Source: Penaeus vannamei (lineage: Eukaryota; Arthropoda; Malacostraca; Decapoda; Penaeidae). From it: a stretch of 10,059 bases of DNA. Every line of letters starts with the position of its first letter. Positions within the stretch are counted from its first letter, which is position 1. Under the pieces are notes generated by a model. It did no database searches. It had not been told where the DNA came from and saw only the letters and a program-made list of their open reading frames with translations. This document shows positions 1 to 8,355 of the stretch, piece after piece. The position numbers and the translations under genes were made by a program. Location of the stretch: assembly GCF_042767895.1 (NCBI RefSeq), contig NC_091561.1:30939013-30949071 (forward strand), in the 5' to 3' direction.

Positions 1-37
1 CCCACAATGGCAAGCCTGTGGTATCAGGGGAGGGGGG
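1..37 (+). CDS. Bsg: Exon (3' end only): C-strand region of first Ig domain
   Basis: The window opens inside an exon. Frame 3 reads HNGKPVVSGEG, a typical Ig C to C' stretch that normally follows the core Trp (W-x-x-NGKPV). The exon ends at a strong donor (GG|GTAAGG) in phase 2. The following exon supplies the missing G to make a Gly codon, and the joined frame continues into a normal Ig F-strand. The core Trp and the first Cys of this domain must lie just upstream of the window. A weaker donor, GTATCA at position 21, would instead split a Trp codon in another frame; I think this less likely because it discards the NGKPV motif. Confidence 0.68.
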
Positions 38-3000
38 GTAAGGGCCAACGTCTATGCTGACACTTGTTCCATTGGCTGCTAGAAAGATAGTGGCTCAGTA
101 CTCTAGAAATTTGCTGCAACTAGGCTAACTAAAATGATAACGGTGACAGTAATGTTGTAATGATACAGATCGAGAGTGAAATCTAATGTATCGGTACATA
201 TAGCCGTAGAGACATTGTTTTCGTGATTCATTTTATCCAGTCCGAAAGTCCCCTTTGGTACAGGGTACTTTTTCTACACCCATTTCATTCATGTACAGAT
301 ATTCTTGCTAGTAAGGCCTGTAGAAGTGTTTTGTAGACAGCTCTTTGTAGAACAAACTTAAGATTTTTTTTCCTTATTCTTGATTTCTTTAATATGATTT
401 CTAATTACTAATTGTATTTGTTGGTGTTCTTGATGTCAGTCATGTCATGTACATAGTTGCTAGTTGTAATTAATTTCTGCATATTTACCTGCAATTTAAA
501 TTAGGATAAACCTTGATATGTATGAAAATGAAAATAGCCACAATGAGAATTGAAAATAATCGTAACGTTTCGAATTCTTCACAAGTGCCTCTTCAGACAT
601 AATCGAAATAGTTTTGTCTAAAGAGGCCCTTGTGAAGAGTTTGAAACGTCACAATTATTTTCTTTTCTCGGTGTGGCTATTTTCATTTTCATTTTTGTGT
701 ACACGTTACTGTGTTTGTGCATGTGTTCTTGATATGTATGTTTATTGCCTTTCCTTTTTATGAGATTATCTCTATTTCTCAGTGTCTTGAGAGGTAGATA
801 TGATTTTCTTTTGTAGAATTAGCTACATCAAGTAAATATACACCATGGTGATAATTTTGATTTTCACTTGTCTGGTGAGTGAAGCTGTTAGTAGAACTCG
901 GATGTAGTTAATGCCACTCTTAGAAAACATGTTAACATCATTAAAGTAGCTTAGTTCAATGGATGACTCATAAGCACCTATAGTCTTATGTAACAAAGAT
1001 TGTTTTTTTGGAATTACCTGTTTGCTCTTAGGTGGAAAGGACTTTTATGTGTTTTTAATCTACTTTGTTACTTTCATTATGACTGCTCACAATGGCAGGT
1101 ATACGATGGAGGATGTCGCCGCCCCCCAGGGGTACGTAGGAAGCCGTTTGTCAGTGAAAAATGCTCTTATGTACCACGCTGGGGAATACAAGTGCACATC
1201 CTTCAGCCCGCGTTCTCACACGGTTTATGTTCTGAGTGGTAAGGCTGCGGAATGGGGTTCCTGGTAATTCCCATAGGCTGTCACCCTCTGTAAAGGTTAT
1301 ATTAACCATCCTTGCTCTTGCAGTACCTGTTGAACTCCCTGTATCCTGAAGAATATCTTTTTTTTTATTATTTATATTTTTTCACCCTATTGTAATCCTT
1401 ACAATGTAAGTAGATTGACTTTTAATGATATGTAAGAGCTAGATTATGCAAAACATTACTCTGAGCTTTGATTTATTGATAGAGTAATAGGTTTGTTACA
1501 GTAGACATTTTTTATTGATTGAGCAGAACACGAAGTTACATTTTTATTGGTTTTGTTTCTTCAATGGTTGGTTATTAGCCTATTCTTGCTGTTTCTTTGT
1601 TGTCATTATAATACAGACTACCTCAACATGATTTTACACATGGGAAATCTTTTAACTTATTCCTTCTTGAAAATATCACAATCAACTATCATTGCATTCG
1701 TTTGTTATAAATTATTTATGGTTCAACTTTTGTTGCCAAAATAGAATTATAAACTACAAAAGAAGTAGACAATTGCATTTTCTCTTGAAATGGTAAATTA
1801 ACTGTAGTTAATTTACAAGATCATTAAAACCTATTGTTACTAAAGAAAACTTTAAAACTGCCTTAAATGAACAAAAATATGTTCAATCTGCAAGATACAC
1901 ATGATTAAAGGAAAAAATAATTTGACCAGGATGTCAATGCACTTGCTATAAGAAATAATTGAACCAGGATGTCAGCCTTTGGATTATCTACCCATGACGA
2001 GCCAAGACTACTAAAGTCTATTGATGTTTGAAAAATGTACTTTAATAACTTCTGATCCATGCCTTTCACAGAAGGAATTAAGAGACTTGTCAGATCAAGC
2101 AGTGTTGATGGATGCCTGTTCTTTTTTTTTTGTAATTCTAGTCTCTTACCCTCTGGAGGTTTTGATGAGATATTGACATTATATTTTTCCTTCTCTCTCT
2201 AACATGTATTTAGGTAATTTATGCCAATGCCTTTGCTATTAATAATGAGCTTTCCAGTTTTCCTCATTTTTTTTTTCTGCATCACATTTCATTATCCTCG
2301 CCTTTACTCCTCAACAAGCCTTATAACACACTCCTTTGCTCTCAAATTGAAAGTTTGGACTTTGTGGTTTTGGTGTGAAATATTTTATGATAGTATTATG
2401 ATAGTGATAACTTTTTGGCTAACAGTTTATGTCATAATGTTTCATAATGTTGGGAGTTTTAAGCTCTCTGATTCTTCTTTAAAGGCTTTCAAGATTTTGG
2501 AAAGTCACATAAGAAAGTTAATATGGCTACTTTCTATCCAAATACAAACTGCCTGATGAATTGTCAATGTATGGTTGTTTTGGTAGTTTTTGGATGCTTC
2601 TAGAAATGCTGAAATATTTGGTTTTGGTATATAACAAAGAGAAGTTTACAATGTATTCATGTTCTGTTGATGTGCAAATTGTTAGTATAGAATTGTAAAT
2701 TCTGTAGCTACACATAAGATTATTGAACATTTGGAGTATATAGAGGCCTTTTTAGAACAAGAGCTGGTCTTGAGAGCATAAAGTTTCAACCTCTCTAATT
2801 TGTAATTGTGTACTGAGTATCTGTAATGGCAACTAAAGAAAAGAATGATACCAGATAATTCAATTATGTATACCAAAATAGTTATTATGGATTAGGGCAG
2901 GAAATCCTCCAAAACTCTTAATGCAGAGGGTAATATTCACTGTTTAGACACATATAGAAATATTGAGGTTTAGATGTTATTGCATCTGATAATTAAAGCA

Positions 3001-6000
3001 AAGAAAACAGTTCCTTATCAGATGTTTGATCATTGTCAATTATCATTAATCAGACATTTGTTCTGGTCAGCTCAAGTAACCACACAGGTTTTTCTCTGTA
3101 TCTTTCTCCTTTTTTCTCTCTCTTTATTTGTTACTTAAACAAATTGCATATGATACATGAATATGATCATGTGTAAATGGTTGCTCTTAACATGAATTAG
3201 AAAATTGTGACATGAACAGTTTTTATTGATGAATTAATTCTTACCAACACGCTCTTCTTTTTGGTATGAAGAGAAACTACATTCACGTCAGCTAAAGGAC
3301 TTAGTTCGTGTGTGATAATGTCTTGTGTTGATATTAGTTTAAATAATATGTTTGCAACAAGTTAGTCTAAAAAATGTAACTAAAGTGACTGCTCAATTTG
3401 TGAATGTCCCTAAATACAATGTTTAAACATCTAAAAGTCTTCTTTTGAAAAAGATATACTTCAGCCATTTTAACCATGTGAATCTTGGTTCAAGTACCTT
3501 TCATTTACTTTTTTTTTTTTTAATAAATTTAACAAAGAAACAAGAATAACAAGGCAACTTTTGAACATCAAAAGCAGTGGTTCTTAACCTTTTTACTATC
3601 AAGCCTCCTCTAGGACACTGTACTTCTCTCCAGGCCCCCTTACATCTATGAATAAAATTCCTTTCCAAATTTTAAAGAGAATGTAAATATAGTCTGTCTT
3701 TTTATTGAGTATGAATTAGCGACATTATTTTTGAATTTCTCATAATTTGACTATGCTCTTGTTAAGAGAATAACAAATGTAATTTGAGTAATTTCTGCTT
3801 TTTCCCTTTTCCCTTGTAAATTACTGATGCTCCCCTAGGGGGTGCCCCCCCCCCTGGTAAAGAACTACTTATCTAAAGTTATGCCAGTTTTAAGTCAGTT
3901 TGGATTCTGATATGCAGCATTAATTAACTCAGAAATTATTTTAATTCACAATTTTTTTTATCTGTGATATACTATAAAAGAAAAGACAGGTAAAGATGTA
4001 TGTTATCTCTTATTTTATCATGGTTAAGAATTCTTGGATTAGGTCTTTTAAAAAATCAGATCATATATGTGAGAAATACTTTTTAGAAATATTCATGATA
4101 TGCTACCGATTACATTAGATTTTCCCCCCTTCAGTCATTCAGAATTATCATCAATAACATACATGATTCAATTAAGTAAAAACAAGAAGAGGGTGAGGGT
4201 TGGCTTAGGGTAAGGAGTCCTGCCTGCTATGTGCCAAAACTTATATGCTGGCCCATAGAGTGTGGGTAAGTTGTGTTTGGTGTGATGTGCATGGAACCCT
4301 TTCTAACTCTGATGACTTTGAATACGTAAGCTGGATAAGTGAATCTCATTATGATTCCCCCAGCTTTAGAATATGATTGTAGGTTTTATTTCTTTATATC
4401 TGTATATCTTTCCAGGACATATTCTCCAGAACAGCATTTGCAAGATTTTAAAAGCGTTTAGTGTATTTTGATAAAAGGTATGCTAATATTATTAGTACAG
4501 CATCTCAGGTCTTCTTTGATCAGTCCTTATGGTAAAGAGGAATAGCAGAAGACACCAGTGAAAAGCTTTGGTTGATTGGAATGTTTTTATACTGTACTGA
4601 GTCAGTACCTGTCTGAGAACCATAGTTCTCAGCCTGCATATTTTGAAAACTTTACTTCCTACTTTATCCTTATTTATTTGATTTGTCTGTTTTAGTTATA
4701 ATTGTGGTAATGTTTTATTGTGTAAATTGCATTTCTTTCTGTACTTAGTAATGTAGGTGTGCATCATACCTTTATGATGGAGCTGAGATAGACTTAATAT
4801 TGCAAGCATCAATTTCACAAACACAGTAAGATTCTGTTTTCATACTCACAGCTCCCAGACTGCCTGGGCAGGCCAGACAGTGCATGGTTGATAGTTTATG
4901 CATTGTTTTAATTTCTGTCACCCATAACAGTGTGTTTTATTAGCATAAAACATGCCACTGTAATCTGTGTTATGAAGAAAATATATGTATACAGATAAAG
5001 GCAAACAAATAGTGACATGGAAATTTAACTAGGAAACAAATTTAATTCAAATTGTCTTGGCTCAAAATATCCTCAAACAAAACTCTGCTAGAAGCAGAGT
5101 TTTGTTAGTTTTTGCAACACCATAGTCAAATTCACCAACAATGAAAGGTTTCAGAGATAGAAAAAAGTTTACAGGATTAGCCATTGTAGACTTAGCAGAT
5201 ATGTTGAATGAATTTCCTAGATTGGGGCAGAGTCCAGTGGAAGTATTGAGGTCTAGCAAGATTGTAAGGTGCAGGAGACAACTTTCTAGATTGATTTTAT
5301 TTTGTGAGAGAAGTATAAGAGTCAATGTATGGGAGGCTGGCTAGGAAGTATTCAGGTATTTACTCTAAGGTAGTCTGTTCAAAGGGGGTCTGAATTTTAT
5401 GTCTTATGCATTGCATATTAGCAATGACTTATAAACAAATCTAAGACAGAAGGAGGAAGGTCTAAGATAACAAGTAACAGAAGACATTTAGACTAGGTGG
5501 ATAGAAGAATGTCAGGGAACCTGACAGAGAAGCTTGGCTTATTTATTGATAAATAATGATATGCATATATTTGGGCATTACGCAATGAGTGTTTTCATTG
5601 CAGCTGGAGTGGATGCAGGCCTTGCACAATTATGATGGTTTTATGTGTTGATATGAGTGAAGTAGCAGTATTATGTGAAATGATGTGTATATGATGTATA
5701 TATATTGTGAAAAAAGGATGAAAGAAAATACTTTAACGAGAGTGGGTGACAAAAGTCTTCCACTGTAATTCATACAGTTATGGTGTTACACCTATTTTGC
5801 ATTATTTTCAGCATATTAAGATTCAGTTTGATTATTGGTTATACAAATACTATTTGACCCATGAAGTGATTTGACTCCTTAGGCCATCACATCAGCTAGG
5901 TAAAGCATAACATATAAAAACAGGACATTGAGTTGGAGAGAATTATAATTGTTGTTTCAGTTTTATGAACAACTCCAGGATATAGTCAGGAAACACATAC

Positions 6001-8355
6001 TGCATAAGCAGTTTACAGAAAAGTTTGATAGCTATTCAGAGCAACAATGTGTGGTAACAGCTGGTGCTAATGTATCAGGAAATCACAGTATATCACTCTG
6101 AATCGATACATACTTACTCTATTATAAAGATTTTTTAACCCCAAGGTAACTAGACTCATCTTTCCAGAATCAGCTTCATATTCCAAATACAGAATATTGA
6201 AAAACAGAAACAGAAGCAAGATATTTATAGTCATAGAAATGTCATTTATAGTTATTATGTTATATATTATTCATCATCGTCATCATCATCATCCATGCTA
6301 GATTGCTAAAGTCTAATGTATGGATGAACTTGTAATTTGTATATGGTTACATTTTTTGTGTACATATATATTCTTTTCAGAATTATAAGATATCTGTTTT
6401 TTTTACAAATCTGATTTCTTTACTTCACTTTGGATTTTTTGCTTATTATCTTTTTGATATGGCATTTTCCCCCCCACTTTTTAATTATGTAATAGGATAC
6501 TTCACTTTTTCAAACTCACTGAGTGGTCCTCATGGTACTCAGTGGCCCAGACATTTGGAGAAAGTAATATCCTCTGTGGTTAGTCTGGAAATTAGTTACC
6601 TTTATTTATGATCTTTCACTTTCTTTTCATAACATATTATTCTTGTGAAAGACCTCTACTCATGGCAGGAAAACCCTTTATACATAAGATAGGTTTATAG
6701 TAGTGTTTTGTCATTCCGTTCTTATCATGAATGTAAAGTGGGTAGTTTGAAAAATAAAGAGTCAAGTAGTAGGGTGCTTTTGTATTTAGATTTTATGATG
6801 TCTCCATCATTTACTTTAAAACTGTAATTTCTGTAATTTCATTACATTGCAATGGGATTGCATTCACATTATTACACTTCATGCTGATGAATATTGCATT
6901 GCAGTAGTACTGCTGAAATACTTCACAAAATCAGTGTTTAAGCGTGTTTCATAAAGTTTTTCTTTCCACTCAGTTAACCTCTAGTTGCATGAAAAATTGT
7001 ATTTGTGGTATGATGAAGTGTTTGGAAAATTCAGAAATCATTTTGAAAGACAAGGAATCTGACAGTAGGATCTTTATTTTTCTTGCTTTTGTAACTAGAA
7101 ACTTGGAGGTGTTAGACTAGACATGTATGATATTAGCACAAAAAAAAGAAAAATGAAGATGTAATTGCATTAATGGATTTCAGATTTTTACTGTGATTTC
7201 AATAGTTAATATTTTTTGTTTGTAGATATTGTCCAAAATTGATAATCATATAAAACATTTCTAATCTTCCCCCATGTAGTTGACACAACTGGTGGAGATG
7301 CTATCAAGATGCTGTATATTGGCTTCCCATTGTCAATATCCTGTAATATGACCAACGTGGAGAGCACAGCACTTCAGTTACAGTGGTATGAATAAGTTTG
7401 ATTAGTTTTATGGATCAAGTGAATAGGCCACATGTGAATTAGTGTTGTGGCAGGCATACTGTCCCTTCATGTGTTAATTTTTTGTTTTTTCTTCTTCTTT
7501 TCCAGGTTCAAGAATGACATCAAATTAGAAAGCGATGATCGGATAAAAATCTTCCAGGAGAACTCCTCAATCTATATTGCAGAACCAAGTAGAGATGACG
7601 TTGGAGAGTACAAGTGCCAGACAGCCGGGGGCATCCCTGATGATCCTCTTCACAAAATCATCCTAGTTATCTGTGAGTTGGTATCTAAATAGTGTTAAGA
7701 ATAAGTGGAATAACAAGTCGAGTTTGAGTGAGAGAAATTTGCGGTCTATAAGTCATAGCCATCATAAGTTCTCAAAGTTACTCAGAGTAAATTTTTATCT
7801 TTCAGTTTTGGAAATCAGAAAGATGGATAAGTCAAAGGTGGTCACAGAAGGAGGGGACCTCATCATAGAATGTCCAGTTGAGGGTCATCCACCCCCAGGC
7901 ATTCAGTGGTACAAAGGTATGTTTCCATGATTTTTTCCTTTTATGTTATCTTTAAGGCTTTTAAGTTCATTCAGGGATTTTTTTGTAATTTTCCACCTTC
8001 AGAAAATTAATAAAAAACTACACGTTAAGTTTGTTCCACCGCAAATGCAGAGCTTACTGCAAAGCTTTATCATTGGGAAGATTATGTGACTAGATTCCTC
8101 TTGCTTTTTAAAACACAAGATTACTATTGTTATTTACAAGTGTGGAACCTCACATATGGTTTATGGTTTCAGATTCTGAGCTTATTGCTGATGCCATTAA
8201 TGGGACTCAGTTAACCCTCCAACCAAACGACAAGGAAATGCCAAATGGCCTGTTGAAAGTGACTGGAGTACAGCTTGAGCATAGGGGGAATTACACATGC
8301 GCCATCATCTCCAAGACCCAGAAATATGAACGCTCAATGTTTGTCAGGGTCAAGG
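1..8355 (+). CDS. Bsg: Basigin-like three-Ig membrane glycoprotein, partial gene (six exons: 1-37, 1099-1238, 7280-7385, 7506-7672, 7806-7916, 8173-8355)
   Basis: Joining the six exons at consensus GT/AG sites gives one unbroken frame of 247 full codons plus one base of the next. Numbering from the codon at position 3, the first Ig domain (second half only) covers residues 1-58, the second about 59-149 and the third about 150-247. Visible Ig landmarks are C44 (GEYKC), C80-W94-C131 (GEYKC) and C172-W184-C229 (NYTC). N-glycosylation sequons lie at N81 (NMT), N113 (NSS), N196 (NGT) and N226 (NYT). The third domain pattern LQPND...MPNG...RGNYTC and the ending FVRVK plus a codon starting with G recall insect basigin, where this point leads straight into a conserved transmembrane segment. 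Basigin proteins are plasma-membrane glycoproteins that chaperone monocarboxylate transporters and act in cell adhesion; that role is family knowledge. The signal peptide, first half of Ig 1, membrane segment and tail are outside the window. Alternatives are neuroplastin-like or VEGF-receptor-like Ig proteins. The Ig membership is near certain and the basigin call is good but unsearched. Confidence 0.72.
38..1098 (+). other. Intron 1 (within the first Ig domain, phase 2)
   Basis: It is bounded by donor GTAAGG and acceptor CACAATGGCAG, with a T-rich tract upstream of the acceptor. It is 1061 bp long. It contains the hairpin repeat element at 525-727 and is otherwise AT-rich sequence in which I see no gene. 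A small ATG frame at 845-907 looks like a signal peptide but does not fit the splice phases. Confidence 0.65.
512..740. mobile_element. Long-hairpin non-autonomous element with 13-bp target-site duplication
   Basis: Two 74-nt arms (525-598 and 616-689) are inverted copies of each other with about 10 mismatches, separated by a 17-nt loop. Shared blocks include AAAATGAAAATAGCCACA, GAAAATAAT, ACGTTTC and TCTTCACAAG. Beyond the right arm is an unpaired tail (690-727). The exact 13-mer CTTGATATGTATG flanks the unit at 512-524 and 728-740, as expected for a target-site duplication. The unit has no coding capacity. A 13-bp duplication is longer than usual for cut-and-paste DNA transposons and closer to retroposition lengths, so the class is unclear. 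I recall similar palindromic repeats from decapod sequences but cannot confirm that here. Confidence 0.75.
1099..1238 (+). CDS. Bsg: Exon: second half of first Ig domain (strands D-G)
   Basis: The 140-nt exon starts in phase 2 after CAATGGCAG and ends in phase 1 at AGTG|GTAAGG. It encodes residues 13-58, including LSVKNALMYHAGEYKC, the standard Ig E-F stretch with the second disulfide Cys (C44), then a G-strand ending HTVYVLS. Base composition is clearly richer in G+C than the flanking DNA, with a GCCGCCCCCC run. The frame stays open upstream to 1022, but that part is hydrophobic T-rich intron sequence. This domain is the extra membrane-distal Ig found only in long isoforms of basigin and neuroplastin. 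Confidence 0.85.
1793..1816. repeat. Small perfect inverted repeat
   Basis: GTAAATTAACT and its exact reverse complement AGTTAATTTAC form an 11-bp stem around a 2-nt centre. It is AT-only apart from the ends, so chance is possible in this composition. Confidence 0.5.
1915..1974 (+). repeat. Imperfect direct repeat, 22-bp copies 38 bp apart
   Basis: The motif AAATAATTTGACCAGGATGTCA at 1915-1936 recurs at 1953-1974 with a one-base change (TTTG to TTGA). It is either a two-copy local duplication or the remnant of a short tandem repeat. No function is visible. Confidence 0.6.
2983..3024. repeat. Inverted repeat, 10-bp arms
   Basis: CATCTGATAA (2983-2992) and TTATCAGATG (3015-3024) are exact reverse complements separated by 22 nt inside intron 2. 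They could form a stem-loop in the pre-mRNA. No wider element boundaries are seen. Confidence 0.45.
3567..3878. mobile_element. hAT-type MITE (3575-3870) with 8-bp target-site duplications
   Basis: The left end CAGTGGTTCTTAACC is the classic hAT terminal pattern. The right end reads GGTAAAGAACTACTT, whose reverse complement matches the left end at 12 of 15 positions. Eight-base flanks ATCAAAAG (3567-3574) and ATCTAAAG (3871-3878) match at 7 of 8, the length expected for hAT target duplication. The 296-bp interior is non-coding, with C-rich subterminal parts near 3600-3640 and 3832-3855 and an AT-rich core. It is a non-autonomous derivative that would depend on a transposase elsewhere. The divergence of the ends suggests an old insertion. 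Confidence 0.85.
4190..4370. other. Slightly GC-richer intronic stretch, unassigned
   Basis: This part of intron 2 is richer in G than its neighbours (GGGTGAGGGTTGGC, GTGTGGGTAAG) and holds CCTGCCTGC and GCTGGCCC motifs. I cannot recognise an exon, tRNA or element ends. It may be an eroded repeat. Confidence 0.2.
5076..5106. repeat. Perfect 14-bp stem, 3-nt loop hairpin
   Basis: AACAAAACTCTGCT at 5076-5089 is followed by AGA and then its exact reverse complement at 5093-5106. In RNA this would be a stable short hairpin inside intron 2. It could be a MITE or snapback-repair relic; no T-tract or gene end makes it a terminator. Confidence 0.6.
6271..6293 (+). repeat. (TCA)n trinucleotide microsatellite
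   Basis: About 7.5 units of TCA with one CGT interruption lie in intron 2. It is a simple repeat with no coding meaning here. Confidence 0.85.
7280..7385 (+). CDS. Bsg: Exon: first half of second Ig domain
   Basis: The 106-nt exon starts after CCCCCATGTAG in phase 1 and ends at CAGTG|GTATGA in phase 2, splitting the core Trp codon TG|G. It encodes residues 60-93 plus the shared W94. It holds the B-strand PLSISC (C80), then NMT, an N-glycosylation sequon directly after the Cys, and the C-strand LQLQW. The hydrophobic-alternating pattern and the Cys-to-Trp spacing of 14 residues fit an Ig domain. Confidence 0.88.
7386..7505 (+). other. Intron 3 (splits the core Trp codon of Ig 2)
   Basis: This 120-bp intron has donor GTATGA and a very strong acceptor, a CTTCTTCTTTTCCAG pyrimidine tract. 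It is phase 2, within TG|G. Confidence 0.87.
7506..7672 (+). CDS. Bsg: Exon: second half of second Ig domain
   Basis: The 167-nt exon runs from TTCCAG|GTTC to ATCT|GTGAGT, phase 2 to phase 1. It encodes FKNDIKLES after the core Trp, the sequon NSS (N113), and RDDVGEYKC with the second disulfide Cys (C131), then a G-strand ending IILVI. Trp to Cys spacing is 37 residues, normal for I-set domains. Coding character is clear: A/G-rich codons, no stop, and the D-x-G-x-Y-x-C signature. With the preceding exon it forms a phase 1 to phase 1 cassette. Confidence 0.93.
7673..7805 (+). other. Intron 4 (between second and third Ig domains, phase 1)
   Basis: This 133-bp intron has donor GTGAGT and acceptor TTTTTATCTTTCAG. 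Its sequence is AT-rich and holds no other feature that I can see. Confidence 0.9.
7806..7916 (+). CDS. Bsg: Exon: first half of third (membrane-proximal) Ig domain
   Basis: The 111-nt exon follows ATCTTTCAG and ends AAAG|GTATGT, phase 1 at both ends. It encodes residues 151-186: a linker LEIRKMDKSKVV, the A'/B strands TEGGDLIIEC (C172), then VEGHPPPGIQWYK with core W184. The GxPxPxIxWYK stretch is a standard I-set C-strand. The linker is rich in Lys and Arg. The domain matches the membrane-proximal Ig of basigin and neuroplastin in order and position. Confidence 0.93.
7917..8172 (+). other. Intron 5 (within the third Ig domain, phase 1)
   Basis: This 256-bp intron has donor GTATGT and acceptor TATGGTTTCAG. 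It lies three residues after the core Trp. No other feature is visible in it. Confidence 0.9.
8173..8355 (+). CDS. Bsg: Exon: second half of third Ig domain, up to the membrane segment
   Basis: The 183-nt exon follows GGTTTCAG and ends AAGG|GTAAGT, phase 1 at both ends. It encodes residues 188-247: sequon NGT (N196), LTLQPNDKEMPNG, LLKVTGVQLEHRGNYTC (second Cys C229, with NYT a sequon) and the G-strand ending SMFVRVK. The last base, G, begins a codon that the next exon completes. In arthropod basigin the homologous VRVK is followed by G or D, then K and a conserved Trp-Pro-containing transmembrane start, so this base fits. That exon is not found before 10059. The match of LQPND...PNG...RGNYTC to basigin is the main basis of the family call. 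Confidence 0.93.

Larger units (their letters stand above)
1239..7279 (+). other. Intron 2 (between first and second Ig domains, phase 1, about 6 kb)
   Basis: Donor GTAAGG and acceptor CCCCCATGTAG bound a 6041-bp intron. The phases match directly across it (G|TT gives Val). I looked for Ig-type exons (W, D-x-G-x-Y-x-C) in all forward frames and saw none. Its contents are the hAT MITE at 3575-3870, a duplicated motif at 1915-1974, small hairpins near 1793, 2983, 4613, 5076 and 6517, and a TCA tract at 6271-6293. The rest is AT-rich sequence in which I see nothing specific. Long open frames within it (2221-2556 and 5062-5344 on either strand) have the residue make-up of random AT-rich DNA. Confidence 0.7.

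Noticed and set aside
845..907. ATG in good context followed by a signal-peptide-like frame (MVIILIFTCLVSEAVS) and a GTGAGT donor
   Set aside because: The donor after CTG is phase 0, while the next exon at 1099 needs phase 2 input. It also lies between two exons of the same Ig domain, so it is probably chance hydrophobic T-rich sequence, although an alternative first exon is not fully excluded.
1022..1098. Upstream extension of the 1099 exon, including an acceptor-like CTCTTAG ending at 1031
   Set aside because: The acceptor at 1031 gives the wrong phase for the donor at 38, and the extra residues are hydrophobic and unlike an Ig domain.
2221..2556. 111-codon hydrophobic open frame
   Set aside because: It is T-rich intronic sequence with Phe/Leu/Ile-rich random composition, no recognised domain and no splice support.
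5062..5344. Overlapping open frames on both strands (87 and 67 codons)
   Set aside because: Neither shows a domain I recognise, and both sit in AT-rich intron. A retroelement fragment was considered, but no motif supports it.
6517..6544. CACTGAGT...ACTCAGTG inverted repeat, and a similar CTGAGAAC...GTTCTCAG near 4613-4632
   Set aside because: The 8-bp arms are short enough to occur by chance in 10 kb, and no element ends or functions are visible around them.
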